From NCBI GenBank assembly GCA_040381555.1, contig JBEIHC010000152.1, positions 1-5,664 on the forward strand: DNA of 5,664 bases, written 5' to 3'. The translations under genes were made by a program, and so were the position numbers. Numbering within the stretch: the stretch's first letter is position 1; each line of letters begins with the position of its first letter. This stretch comes from CANHCC01 sp040381555 (GTDB lineage Bacteria > Bacteroidota > Bacteroidia > J057 > RFSG01). The notes under the pieces are model-generated. The model made no database searches. It was given only the letters and a program-made list of their open reading frames with translations, and had not been told where the DNA came from. This document shows, one piece after another, positions 1 to 5,610 of this stretch.

Positions 1-843
1 AAAAGCCACACTATCGCCTATTTTAATTCTTGAAGTAAGCAAACGAAAGGTTTTGCAGGTAACCTGATTAGAATTTAACTCATAATGCTTCAAAACTTTA
101 GGATGTCCTTTTTTTAACAGCGTTCTTAATCCGTGTTTAAGGAGGGCATCTGTTTCAGGAGAAGAGTTACTCCATTTCTGAACAAGCTCCAATACTAAGT
201 CCGGATGATCTTTCGAAATATCATTTAGGCTATTGGCTACACTGCGTCTCACAGATTCGTTTGAATCTTGACGCAGGTTTTCCAGAATAGGCAAAATCAA
301 ATTAGGATTTTCAATTAAGGTCGGAACTTTCATGCCCCAAGGAAGCCGGGGACGCGAACCTTCACTGGCCAATCTTCTAACCCCTGCTTGCGGATGTTTG
401 CTCCACTTGAGCATTTGTGCCAACATTTTCTTTTCTTCCGAAATTAAAAAAGGTCGTACCGCAAATTCACAAGAAATAAATTGGGTTACCCTTTCCATGG
501 TTTTGAGGGAAGTGGGTAAATCTTTTAGTCCATACGCGGTGATAAATTCCGGGAAAAACAAGTGGGCCACATTTATGGTATCTGATTTTTGGGGGGATTG
601 CTCAAAACCTTCAATGATGCCAATGAGTTGCTGACAGGCGGTAGGATAATTTGTATCTAAAAATGTGCCCAATACCTGAGCTGTGTGCCGCATCCGATCT
701 TTCAATTCCATCGTTTCAAATGCAGGGGAATTACATTGCTTGACAAAATGCTGCACCGATACATTCGGAACTTGTCGCTTCAGATGCTTACCCAACAACT
801 GGAAATATTCGGTAGAAAAATAGTCTTTTAATGCCGTACTCAT
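1..843 (-). CDS. alkC: AlkC-type DNA alkylation repair glycosylase, 3' end missing
   Basis: My translation of the minus strand from the ATG at 843-841 stays open for 281 codons and runs off the left edge. The protein is all-helical in appearance and carries the signatures of the AlkC family (COG4335): SCEFAVRPF at about 124-132, ASEGSRPRLPWG at 159-170, and a HEAT-type repeat around 192-214 (ESVRRSVANSLNDISKDHP). AlkC enzymes excise N-alkylated bases such as 3-methyladenine from DNA without flipping the base out. E126, E161, W169 and D208 fall where I recall the active-site residues of Pseudomonas AlkC, at a constant offset of five; this is from memory. The last visible residues (about 271-281, RIKIGDSVAF) look like the first strand of the Ig-like C-terminal domain found in the longer AlkC subtype, so roughly 80-100 residues are probably missing. 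No Shine-Dalgarno sequence is seen. It is divergent from the gene at 936. An AlkD-like protein is the alternative, but the RPRLPWG motif favours AlkC. Confidence 0.88.
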   Translation of the reverse strand, partial: MSTALKDYFSTEYFQLLGKHLKRQVPNVSVQHFVKQCNSPAFETMELKDRMRHTAQVLGTFLDTNYPTACQQLIGIIEGFEQSPQKSDTINVAHLFFPEFITAYGLKDLPTSLKTMERVTQFISCEFAVRPFLISEEKKMLAQMLKWSKHPQAGVRRLASEGSRPRLPWGMKVPTLIENPNLILPILENLRQDSNESVRRSVANSLNDISKDHPDLVLELVQKWSNSSPETDALLKHGLRTLLKKGHPKVLKHYELNSNQVTCKTFRLLTSRIKIGDSVAF

Positions 844-879
844 AGAATGAACAGAAGGGTTAGATTTTCACCAAACCAA

Positions 880-907
880 AAATTTTCAGAAAATTTATGG
901 AAAATTT
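880..907. repeat. Three GAAAATTT units between divergent genes
   Basis: AAATTTTC (880-887) and GAAAATTT (889-896) form a perfect 8-bp inverted repeat around a single central base. A third unit, GAAAATTT (900-907), repeats the second one with an 11-base period, about one helical turn. The cluster lies between the divergent starts at 843 and 936, so it could be an operator or a curved AT-rich promoter element. It overlaps the upstream ATG at 897, which argues that translation starts at 936. The repeat is seen directly; the regulatory role is inferred. Confidence 0.45.
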
Positions 908-935
908 CCGGATTCATCATCCTGAAATAAAAACA

Positions 936-1595
936 ATGAAACTTAAAGGCATACTCCTCCTCCAAACCCTATTAATTGGCATCCTGATTTTTCTGGTCGC
1001 AAGACTCTATTGGAAATTACCGGAAGAAAATCAACCGAAGGAGCCTGATGCCACCCAAACAGCCATTTCTCAGCAGTCTGATTCCATGGTCGAAAACCCA
1101 GCTCAGGCTGACACAATCCAGCGGTTGACACCAGAACCCATAATAAAGTCACCCCATTCCCATTTCCGGGTTAAAGAAGAACCGCCGCCGGCTCAGCTTC
1201 GCCCTTTACCGAATGAAGAGGAGAAGAAATATTACAGTAATGGAAAACTTTCTGTTCGCATAAGTCCCTGGAAGGATGGGCGTCGATCCTGGACATTGTA
1301 TGATTTGTATGGAAATATAACCATTGAATTAGAGGAAGTCCGCTTAAGTTATACGGTTTCCTATGATGCGCGTTTTCATGAAAATGGCGCTGTGAGTGTT
1401 ATACATTTCTCTGAGAATCCGGGAGCAGCTAATTTTTGGTATGAAGGGGAGATGGAGTTTTCTACTACGAATGAACCCATTACCCGTCGTGTGCGGAAAA
1501 TGCCGGTTGAGAGTTTGGAGGAGATGGTTAATCGCAATTGGGTGTATTGGGACAAGAAGACGAAGTCGTGGAAGGAACAGGAGGTATCAGAATGA
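936..1595 (+). CDS. Membrane-anchored protein of unknown function with MORN-like strand motifs
   Basis: I do not recognise a named function. From ATG 936 the protein is 219 residues. It has a short basic N-terminus (MKLK), one hydrophobic helix at about 5-24, and then a polar linker rich in Pro, Gln, Glu and Thr up to about residue 90. A folded domain follows at about 95-219. That domain contains YYSNGKL, LYDLYGN, RFHENGAVSVIHFSENPGA and a C-terminal YWDKKTKSW. The YxNGK and FHENG motifs recall MORN-type or YwqK-like repeats, and similar NGK...FHENG...NPGA...WYE proteins occur in Bacteroidota. The likely location is anchored in the inner membrane with the domain in the periplasm. An in-frame ATG at 897 would add 13 polar residues. 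I prefer 936 because it puts the hydrophobic segment right at the N-terminus and leaves the repeat cluster at 880-907 non-coding. The next gene follows after 103 bases. Confidence 0.8.
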   Translation: MKLKGILLLQTLLIGILIFLVARLYWKLPEENQPKEPDATQTAISQQSDSMVENPAQADTIQRLTPEPIIKSPHSHFRVKEEPPPAQLRPLPNEEEKKYYSNGKLSVRISPWKDGRRSWTLYDLYGNITIELEEVRLSYTVSYDARFHENGAVSVIHFSENPGAANFWYEGEMEFSTTNEPITRRVRKMPVESLEEMVNRNWVYWDKKTKSWKEQEVSE

Positions 1596-1670
1596 GATCG
1601 GAGAGAGAGAACGATAATGTGTATGTCTTTTCTTATTGCAAAGGCTAAATTCTAAATCCAGAAACTTTCT

Positions 1671-1678
1671 TATATTTG
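1671..1678 (+). promoter_or_regulatory. Candidate Bacteroidota -7 element TATATTTG
   Basis: TATATTTG matches the TAnnTTTG consensus of the Bacteroidota primary sigma factor at every fixed position. It lies 20 bases before the ATG at 1699, giving a 5' leader of roughly 10-15 bases. I see no TTTG -33 box at the usual 19-21 base spacing, so the call rests on the -7 element alone. It would let the 1699 gene be transcribed independently of the upstream one. Confidence 0.4.
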
Positions 1679-1698
1679 AATAGAAAAAACTAAAGTAT

Positions 1699-2115
1699 AT
1701 GAACCGTAAATCCTATTTTCTCTCCCTCTTTATTGCCCTGATGATGGGCGTTGCACTGGTATTATTCTTTGGATTTCGCACCGAAAATTCCGGAGTAGTG
1801 TATAAATACCGACAATTCTCCACCGTTGAATCAATTATTCCCGGAGGCTTAGGTCGCTCAAGGGTTATTCAAACCAGCGAAAGTGGTACCGAAATCGAAA
1901 AGGAATTAAAAAACTTCTATTCTATGGTCGGAATTAATTTCGGTAATATTTCCAATAATGATCGGGTTATTGTGGAACGAATTAATGAATGGTCTTCAGA
2001 AGGCTGGGAATTATATTCTGTTTCGACCGGAGTACAAAGTCCTTCTGTATCTGATAATGGCGGAAGTACCGGGGGGATATTTATTACGCGGTATTTATTT
2101 AGAAAAGCGTCGTAA
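1699..2115 (+). CDS. Small membrane-anchored protein with DUF4177-like C-terminus
   Basis: The 138-residue product has a basic N-terminus (MNRK), a hydrophobic helix at about 6-26 that could be an uncleaved anchor or a signal peptide, and then a mixed alpha/beta domain. The domain opens with VVYKYRQFSTVES (about 33-45). It continues with a helix, RVIVERINEWSSEGWELYSVSTG (about 89-111), and ends in GIFITRYLFRKAS. The pattern of an aromatic YxY strand, a helix, EGWEL, and a final strand with an aromatic-basic end resembles DUF4177 proteins, whose function is unknown. The insert of about 45 residues between the first strand and the helix is longer than in the minimal DUF4177 fold, so membership is tentative. 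It has its own promoter-like element at 1671 and ends 30 bases before a strong terminator. No Shine-Dalgarno sequence is visible; the start is set by the hydrophobic N-terminus. Confidence 0.82.
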   Translation: MNRKSYFLSLFIALMMGVALVLFFGFRTENSGVVYKYRQFSTVESIIPGGLGRSRVIQTSESGTEIEKELKNFYSMVGINFGNISNNDRVIVERINEWSSEGWELYSVSTGVQSPSVSDNGGSTGGIFITRYLFRKAS

Positions 2116-2145
2116 TTAAATTTATCCAAATACAGAATTGATTTG

Positions 2146-2180
2146 AAGTAGAACCGTATTTAATACGGTTTTACTTTTTT
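2146..2180 (+). terminator. Rho-independent terminator after the 1699 gene
   Basis: AAGTAGAACCGTAT (2146-2159) pairs with ATACGGTTTTACTT (2163-2176) over 14 base pairs, with one G-U wobble and a three-base TTA loop. A run of six T (2175-2180) closes it on the plus strand. It lies 30 bases after the stop codon at 2115. Read on the minus strand the hairpin lacks a T-run, so it would be at best a weak terminator for the convergent gene ending at 2225. Confidence 0.8.
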
Positions 2181-2224
2181 AAATGTTCAACCAGAATATT
2201 CGATAGCAATCAATTCTTCTTAGT

Positions 2225-3757
2225 TTATTGACCCTTAATCCAAACAGATTTAGAAACTAAACTTCCATTTACTTTTGTAACAACACGGATAATTCCTTCG
2301 GGAAAACCATCTGTGTTAATAGCTATTTTAGAAGTATCAGGCCCAGGAATTTGGGCAATTAGTTTTCCCTGTGAATCAAAAATATGTATATCCTGTTCTA
2401 ATTTCATCCCATCAAGTATCGAAATCCAGAATTCCTTTGTCGTTGGATTAGGATATATTTGGAATGTTGATATATCTATTACATTCTGTTCTATATCTAC
2501 TTTAAATCCGCAGTTGGAGGTGGAGTAGGGATGGTTTGGTTTGTATAGGCAATATAAATAATAACTATATTCTGTTATCGGAAAACCGTATCTGTATATT
2601 CTTTCGATTACGCCTGCTTCAGATACCAGTTTAAGGGTATGCACCAGTTCAAAACTATTATTCAATGCAAACACTTGACCATTACAAGTATCGATCTGAA
2701 TTGTAAAGATTGCATACAATTCTGGCAAACCATTTTTAACTAGTTGTGAATAGATGACACCTTGATTGTTGTCTATACCATCGCTTAAATCTCCTTCTGT
2801 TATAATTCCATGGTGCATACCTGCACCTGGCATTAGTCTGGAAAAACCTATTTGTATTGTATCTGGTGCAGTAGGCATTGTTGGAATACCTGTAACATGG
2901 CGGACTGTATAGCGATAATGTGAGCTATCAATTTGAGCAGAGTCTAAAATCCAGTAATAATCATAATAGTTATTAATTTGTGGGAATGGAAATCCATACT
3001 CTCTATGGTGATTATATCCAATGACATCTCCTGGTTTAAACCAAAATGCATCTGCTGGATAGGCAGTCCTTATCCCTAATTGCAGACCATATATTTTCTG
3101 ACCTTTAAGTTCTATGGGTTTTATCAAGGTATATTTGGGTATGTTTTGAGCGGTACTCCAACTTGGACAATTTGCATCTAAAAAACCATCAAAATAAATT
3201 ATACCATGATTTTTGGATATTCTTACAATTCTATTGCTGAAATAGCTTATTTCAATGAAAGAGTCTAATGGAAAGCCTGGCAATTGAATATCTCCAAGCG
3301 CAACAATACGTGCAGTGTCATAACCCGGTAAATGAGGTCTTGCATTCCAGTAACTACCAATATTTCCATTCGTGTTGAGCCATAGAGTATCTCCGTAAGG
3401 ATTGACCATTGCATAACCCATGCTCGGTCGAACGATACAGTGTGATCCAAAATTTCCCGGCTGGTATAGAGATCGATACAAATAAGAATACCCAATGTTG
3501 TTCATGGTACTGCATATTTCTGTTTCCGCCATGGTTCCTACCTGATAATTCAAGCGAATGATTGTATCGTTACCGGAAAAATAAGTACTGTCTCTGTAAA
3601 TTTCCTGCCAAACTTCCGTATTGGAACCATTTGCAGCGTTATCCATAATTGTATTATAAAAAAACATAGAGCGACATCCTTCCGGGATTGGATGATAGGC
3701 TTGAGACCAAGACTTTAATGCCCATAGTATTATCAATGAGAATAATATTTTTTTCAT
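2225..3757 (-). CDS. Secreted protein with C-terminal type IX secretion sorting domain
   Basis: The 510-residue product starts with a classical signal peptide (MKKILFSLIILWALKSWSQ, cleavage expected near residue 18-20). It ends in a type A sorting domain of the type IX secretion system (about 429-510). This opens with FQIYPNPTT (YPNP at 435-438) and continues with the beta-rich pattern IHIFDSQGKLI, INTDGFPEGIIRVV and a terminal SKSVWIKG. Known proteins with this tail cross the outer membrane by T9SS, and the tail is usually cleaved on export. The central region (about 20-428) matches no enzyme family I know. It is rich in Tyr, Asn, Asp and Gly, contains FKPGDVIGY at about 240-248, and has seven or more scattered cysteines (8, 82, 107, 197, 358, 403, 416) that could form disulfides. 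There is no visible metal-protease, glycosidase or adhesin motif. It stands alone and converges on the 1699 gene. Function unknown, localisation well supported. Confidence 0.9.
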   Translation of the reverse strand: MKKILFSLIILWALKSWSQAYHPIPEGCRSMFFYNTIMDNAANGSNTEVWQEIYRDSTYFSGNDTIIRLNYQVGTMAETEICSTMNNIGYSYLYRSLYQPGNFGSHCIVRPSMGYAMVNPYGDTLWLNTNGNIGSYWNARPHLPGYDTARIVALGDIQLPGFPLDSFIEISYFSNRIVRISKNHGIIYFDGFLDANCPSWSTAQNIPKYTLIKPIELKGQKIYGLQLGIRTAYPADAFWFKPGDVIGYNHHREYGFPFPQINNYYDYYWILDSAQIDSSHYRYTVRHVTGIPTMPTAPDTIQIGFSRLMPGAGMHHGIITEGDLSDGIDNNQGVIYSQLVKNGLPELYAIFTIQIDTCNGQVFALNNSFELVHTLKLVSEAGVIERIYRYGFPITEYSYYLYCLYKPNHPYSTSNCGFKVDIEQNVIDISTFQIYPNPTTKEFWISILDGMKLEQDIHIFDSQGKLIAQIPGPDTSKIAINTDGFPEGIIRVVTKVNGSLVSKSVWIKGQ

Positions 3758-3764
3758 CGTAGGG

Positions 3765-3772
3765 TAAAAATA
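3765..3772 (-). promoter_or_regulatory. Candidate -7 element TATTTTTA for the T9SS cargo gene
   Basis: On the minus strand TATTTTTA matches TAnnTTTG except for the last base. It sits 7 bases before the ATG at 3757, so the mRNA would be nearly leaderless. The ten bases TATTTTTACC recur upstream of the cytochrome gene at 4459-4468. No TTTG -33 box is seen at the right distance. Confidence 0.25.
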
Positions 3773-3788
3773 GGCGGTTTATCTAATT

Positions 3789-3804
3789 GTGGAAATAAAT
3801 CCAC
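3789..3804. repeat. Short inverted repeat GTGGA-N6-TCCAC
   Basis: GTGGA (3789-3793) and TCCAC (3800-3804) are perfect inverted copies with a six-base AT-rich centre, 32 bases upstream of the cargo gene start. The size and position suit an operator half-site pair, but five-base arms are short enough to arise by chance. Confidence 0.25.
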
Positions 3805-3820
3805 GAATCATTAACAAGGT

Positions 3821-3838
3821 TTGATTACATTAAATCAA
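3821..3838. repeat. Inverted repeat TTGATT-N6-AATCAA
   Basis: TTGATT (3821-3826) and AATCAA (3833-3838) form an 18-base imperfect palindrome about 64 bases upstream of the T9SS cargo gene. This would suit a dimeric transcription factor of the Crp/Fnr or TetR type, but the spacing does not fit the standard FNR box. The structure is visible; the binding is inferred. Confidence 0.3.
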
Positions 3839-4083
3839 GGAAATTTATACATTTAGTCATGGGTGATTTTCGTCATTATCGCTTTCATTTCCTATTCTTA
3901 CACACACTCAATGTTCGCTCTTCCTAGTCCTCCATGGAGCAGATTGAACCAGCAAGCTTGTCATTACTTGTTCGCTTTTGACTCTTATTCAATTCATCGA
4001 AAGTCTAATCCTTTATTTGTAAGATCCTTTGTTTTTTTAATACTAATGCAAAGAGCCAAAAGGATTAAAATTCCAACCCGTCT

Positions 4084-4437
4084 TTACGATTTCGTCGCCT
4101 TTGCCATTGTTACCAGATATTTCAAAATCGCTTCTTCATTCTCTTTACTAATAACTACAGATTTCTTATTCGCTTTTTTCACCATATCCGGCACAATATG
4201 TTTCCATCGGGCTTCTGTTCTGGATTCAGGTTTTTTTAACCCATGGCATTTGCTGCAATGCATTTCGAACAATGCCTTTCCTTCTGTTAAATTGGCTAAA
4301 GTGTATCCGGGAAATTGAGCACTCATCCTGTCGGCATCCTGCTGGGTAGGAGTGAGTAGACTTGTTTTGCAAGCAGAAAATCCTACTACCAATACAAGCA
4401 TAAATAGGAGGGATATTACTTTTAATTTTAAATTCAT
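4084..4437 (-). CDS. Small monoheme cytochrome c lipoprotein
   Basis: The 117-residue product opens with a lipoprotein signal peptide: MNLKLK, a hydrophobic core at about 7-20, and a GFSAC lipobox with C23 as the lipidated cysteine. The Phe at -3 is slightly atypical. The heme-attachment motif CSKCH is at 61-65, giving one covalent c-type heme with H65 as one axial ligand. M85, in WKHIVPDMVKKA, is the likely distal ligand; M111 is an alternative. The helix TEGKALFEMHCSKCHGL before the motif and the C-terminal helix SKENEEAILKYLVTM are those of a minimal class I cytochrome c. It would be an electron carrier tethered to a membrane facing the periplasm. No oxidase, reductase or cytochrome maturation gene is next to it, so its partner is unknown. 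It starts 100 bases after the stop of the DUF2461 gene and may have its own promoter. Confidence 0.9.
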   Translation of the reverse strand: MNLKLKVISLLFMLVLVVGFSACKTSLLTPTQQDADRMSAQFPGYTLANLTEGKALFEMHCSKCHGLKKPESRTEARWKHIVPDMVKKANKKSVVISKENEEAILKYLVTMAKATKS

Positions 4438-4460
4438 GATTCTATATTAATTCGTTTTGG

Positions 4461-4468
4461 TAAAAATA
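4461..4468 (-). promoter_or_regulatory. Candidate -7 element TATTTTTA for the cytochrome gene
   Basis: Minus-strand TATTTTTA differs from TAnnTTTG only at the last base. It would start a transcript about 15-20 bases before the ATG at 4437. The same TATTTTTACC string precedes the T9SS cargo gene. The -33 region holds no good TTTG, so confidence is low. Confidence 0.28.
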
Positions 4469-4537
4469 AACAATTTACTCCAAGTTAACACGCTGCGAAA
4501 CTCCTCTTAAACTCCCTTTACCCTGCGGTGAACCCCT

Positions 4538-5209
4538 TTAATGTATGGCTTCATTCACAAAATCTACCAAAGGACGAGCGGCAGTGTAAATTCCTTTTAG
4601 TGTTTTGAGGCAGGTTTTAGATTGAACTTCTTCATCACTCAAATAGCGCAAAGCAAAGAATCCTTTCATCTTCAAATACTCTGCAGCAGGACTATCCGCA
4701 GCAAAACCCCGGGGTACATTTTTCAACGATTCCGGAGCTTGAATACCTTCTGGAAATTGCTGTTGAAATTCTTTTTTCTGAAGAATTTTCTTCCATTCCG
4801 GAAGCCGATACAGTATCTCTTCCCGTATCTTCAATAATTCCGGGGCATCCGGCATATACACACCTCCGCCGGCAAAGTTTTTACCTCCAGGTTCTATATG
4901 CAGAAAGTAGCAGGCCAGAGGACTCTTACGTCCCCCTTCATTGACAATCAGAAAAAAGTTTGGCTTATAGGGCGTTTTATCTGCGCTAAAGCGAACATCC
5001 CGATTGATGCGGGTAATACATTTCTTTGGATCTAATAGTGCATCCTGCACTCGAGAATCAAATTGACCAATGACTTCGATTATTTCCCCTGATAGTTTGA
5101 GAAAATCTATTTTGGCTTGTTCGTAATCCTTTTTGTGGGAATCAAACCATTCCTTGTTATTGTTTTTCTTCAGGTTTTGTAGAAAGGAGAGAGTTGTTGC
5201 CTGTATCAT
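4538..5209 (-). CDS. DUF2461 (TIGR02453) family protein
   Basis: The 223-residue product matches the DUF2461 family along its whole length, which is also the usual family size. Hallmarks in order are FLQNLKKNNNKEWFDSHK (9-26), TRINRDVRFSADKTPYK (66-82), the glycine-rich HIEPGGKNFAGGGVYMP (104-120), LKNVPRGF (162-169) and a C-terminal helix with TAARPLVDFV. The family is widespread in bacteria and its biochemical role is not established. The invariant RInRDvRFSkDKtPYK block suggests a conserved binding or catalytic site, which is an inference. No signal peptide or membrane segment is present, so it is probably cytoplasmic. The start is supported because the family motif begins within ten residues of it. 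No Shine-Dalgarno sequence precedes it, but a promoter-like pair lies just upstream. Confidence 0.95.
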   Translation of the reverse strand: MIQATTLSFLQNLKKNNNKEWFDSHKKDYEQAKIDFLKLSGEIIEVIGQFDSRVQDALLDPKKCITRINRDVRFSADKTPYKPNFFLIVNEGGRKSPLACYFLHIEPGGKNFAGGGVYMPDAPELLKIREEILYRLPEWKKILQKKEFQQQFPEGIQAPESLKNVPRGFAADSPAAEYLKMKGFFALRYLSDEEVQSKTCLKTLKGIYTAARPLVDFVNEAIH

Positions 5210-5218
5210 ATCAAGGGA

Positions 5219-5250
5219 TGAAGTTAGTTTGTGTGGGCTAGAATTCCAAT
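5219..5250 (-). promoter_or_regulatory. Candidate promoter of the DUF2461 gene
   Basis: On the minus strand, ATTG (5250-5247) is followed after exactly 20 bases by TAACTTCA (5226-5219). This resembles the TTTG, 19-21 bases, TAnnTTTG arrangement of Bacteroidota promoters, but two of the six fixed -7 bases differ. The transcript would start within a few bases of the ATG at 5209, so it would be nearly leaderless. Confidence 0.3.
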
Positions 5251-5368
5251 GAACGGAACGCGTTTTTTATTCAGAGAGGCAAGAAAAGATCAATTGCAGG
5301 AAGAATAAAGGATGGTTCTTCGCAGTATGCGTTCTGGGCAGATTGGAAAGCGAACTGTCAATTAAAGA

Positions 5369-5381
5369 AAAGGAGGTGTTC
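5369..5381 (+). promoter_or_regulatory. Extended Shine-Dalgarno sequence
   Basis: AAAGGAGGTGTTC is complementary over 13 bases to the 16S rRNA 3' tail GAACACCTCCTTT that I recall as typical of Bacteroidota. Its GGAGG core ends 8 bases before the ATG at 5385, which is suitable spacing for initiation. No other clear gene start in the window has such a sequence. Confidence 0.5.
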
Positions 5382-5384
5382 GTC

Positions 5385-5468
5385 ATGTATCCAGCCTTGT
5401 ACTCGATTATTGGGTCTACGCCATTAATTGTGGGTAATTTAATTTTAAGTGATATTGGATATCATTGA
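5385..5468 (+). CDS. Micro-ORF of 27 codons behind a very strong ribosome binding site
   Basis: ATG 5385 opens a 27-residue frame ending at TGA 5466-5468. The peptide starts MYPALYSIIG, is mostly hydrophobic and uncharged, and ends in SDIGYH. I recognise no family. The reason to list it is the 13-base Shine-Dalgarno match eight bases upstream and the hairpin beginning two bases after the stop. It could be a regulatory leader peptide, a small membrane peptide or a decayed gene remnant. Its length alone gives no support for coding. Confidence 0.3.
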   Translation: MYPALYSIIGSTPLIVGNLILSDIGYH

Positions 5469-5469
5469 T

Positions 5470-5491
5470 GAGTTGATGATTCCATCAATTC
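5470..5491 (+). terminator. Hairpin after the 27-codon ORF, possible weak terminator
   Basis: GAGTTGATG (5470-5478) pairs with CATCAATTC (5483-5491) with one G-U wobble and an ATTC tetraloop. It starts two bases after the stop of the micro-ORF. Only a broken T-run (CTGTTT) follows, so termination would be weak. It could instead protect the 3' end of a short RNA. Confidence 0.3.
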
Positions 5492-5532
5492 CTGTTTAAC
5501 CCTCTCACAACCCTCTCCGAAGGAGCTTGTCT

Positions 5533-5610
5533 ATGCAAACAAATGTTCGTAAATGTATACAAATCAACAAATTATGCACATGTATTAATTTATTTTTATT
5601 AGTTAAATAA
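5533..5610 (+). CDS. Second micro-ORF of 25 codons with a Shine-Dalgarno sequence
   Basis: ATG 5533 opens a 25-residue frame ending at TAA 5608-5610, with AAGGAG (5520-5525) seven bases upstream. The peptide has a basic N-terminal half (MQTNVRKCIQINK), two cysteines in a CTC motif and a hydrophobic end (INLFLLVK). No family is recognised. The AAGGAG lies in a small CTCC-GAA-GGAG hairpin (5515-5525) that could hide it. The stop falls inside the left arm of the inverted repeat at 5604-5639. Chance occurrence is quite possible. Confidence 0.18.
   Translation: MQTNVRKCIQINKLCTCINLFLLVK

Larger units (their letters stand above)
3758..4083. other. Intergenic stretch, no supported gene
   Basis: These 326 bases separate the cytochrome gene from the T9SS cargo gene. 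I find no convincing coding frame. The plus-strand open frame from a GTG at 3863 runs antisense into the cytochrome gene and looks like noise. What can be seen is a -7-like box close to the cargo gene, two short inverted repeats (3789-3804 and 3821-3838), and a weak, long-looped ATCCTTT/AAAGGAT pairing near 4020-4070 with no proper T-run after it. Confidence 0.5.

Noticed and set aside
332..634. 100-codon open frame on the plus strand
   Set aside because: It lies wholly antisense to the alkC coding region, whose minus-strand product matches a known family.
1396..1617. 73-codon arginine-rich plus-strand frame
   Set aside because: It is a shifted frame of the gene at 936-1595; the odd composition reflects the purine-rich end of that gene.
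3821..3838. FNR-type box TTGAT-N4-ATCAA
   Set aside because: The half-sites are there but the spacing is eight bases, not four.
3942..3950. GGTTCAATC on the minus strand, like a tRNA T-loop
   Set aside because: The flanking bases do not form the five-pair T stem, and no acceptor or anticodon arm is found.
3863..4318. 151-codon plus-strand open frame from a GTG
   Set aside because: More than half is antisense to the cytochrome c gene, the product resembles no protein I know, and the start has no support.
4498..4516. Direct repeat AAACTCC, twice, between the DUF2461 and cytochrome genes
   Set aside because: Seven-base copies in a low-complexity stretch; no hairpin or further copy supports a function.
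4622..4837. 71-codon plus-strand frame
   Set aside because: Antisense to the well-supported DUF2461 gene.
5249..5308. 19-codon plus-strand frame from ATG 5249
   Set aside because: No ribosome binding site, no recognisable product, and a length expected by chance.
5369..5396. Possible fragment of a 16S rRNA 3' end on the minus strand (GGCTGG, then AACACCTCCTTT after ten extra bases)
   Set aside because: The ten-base interruption and the lack of any further match on either side make a rRNA remnant less likely than a Shine-Dalgarno sequence; comparing more of the flank with the host 16S would settle it.
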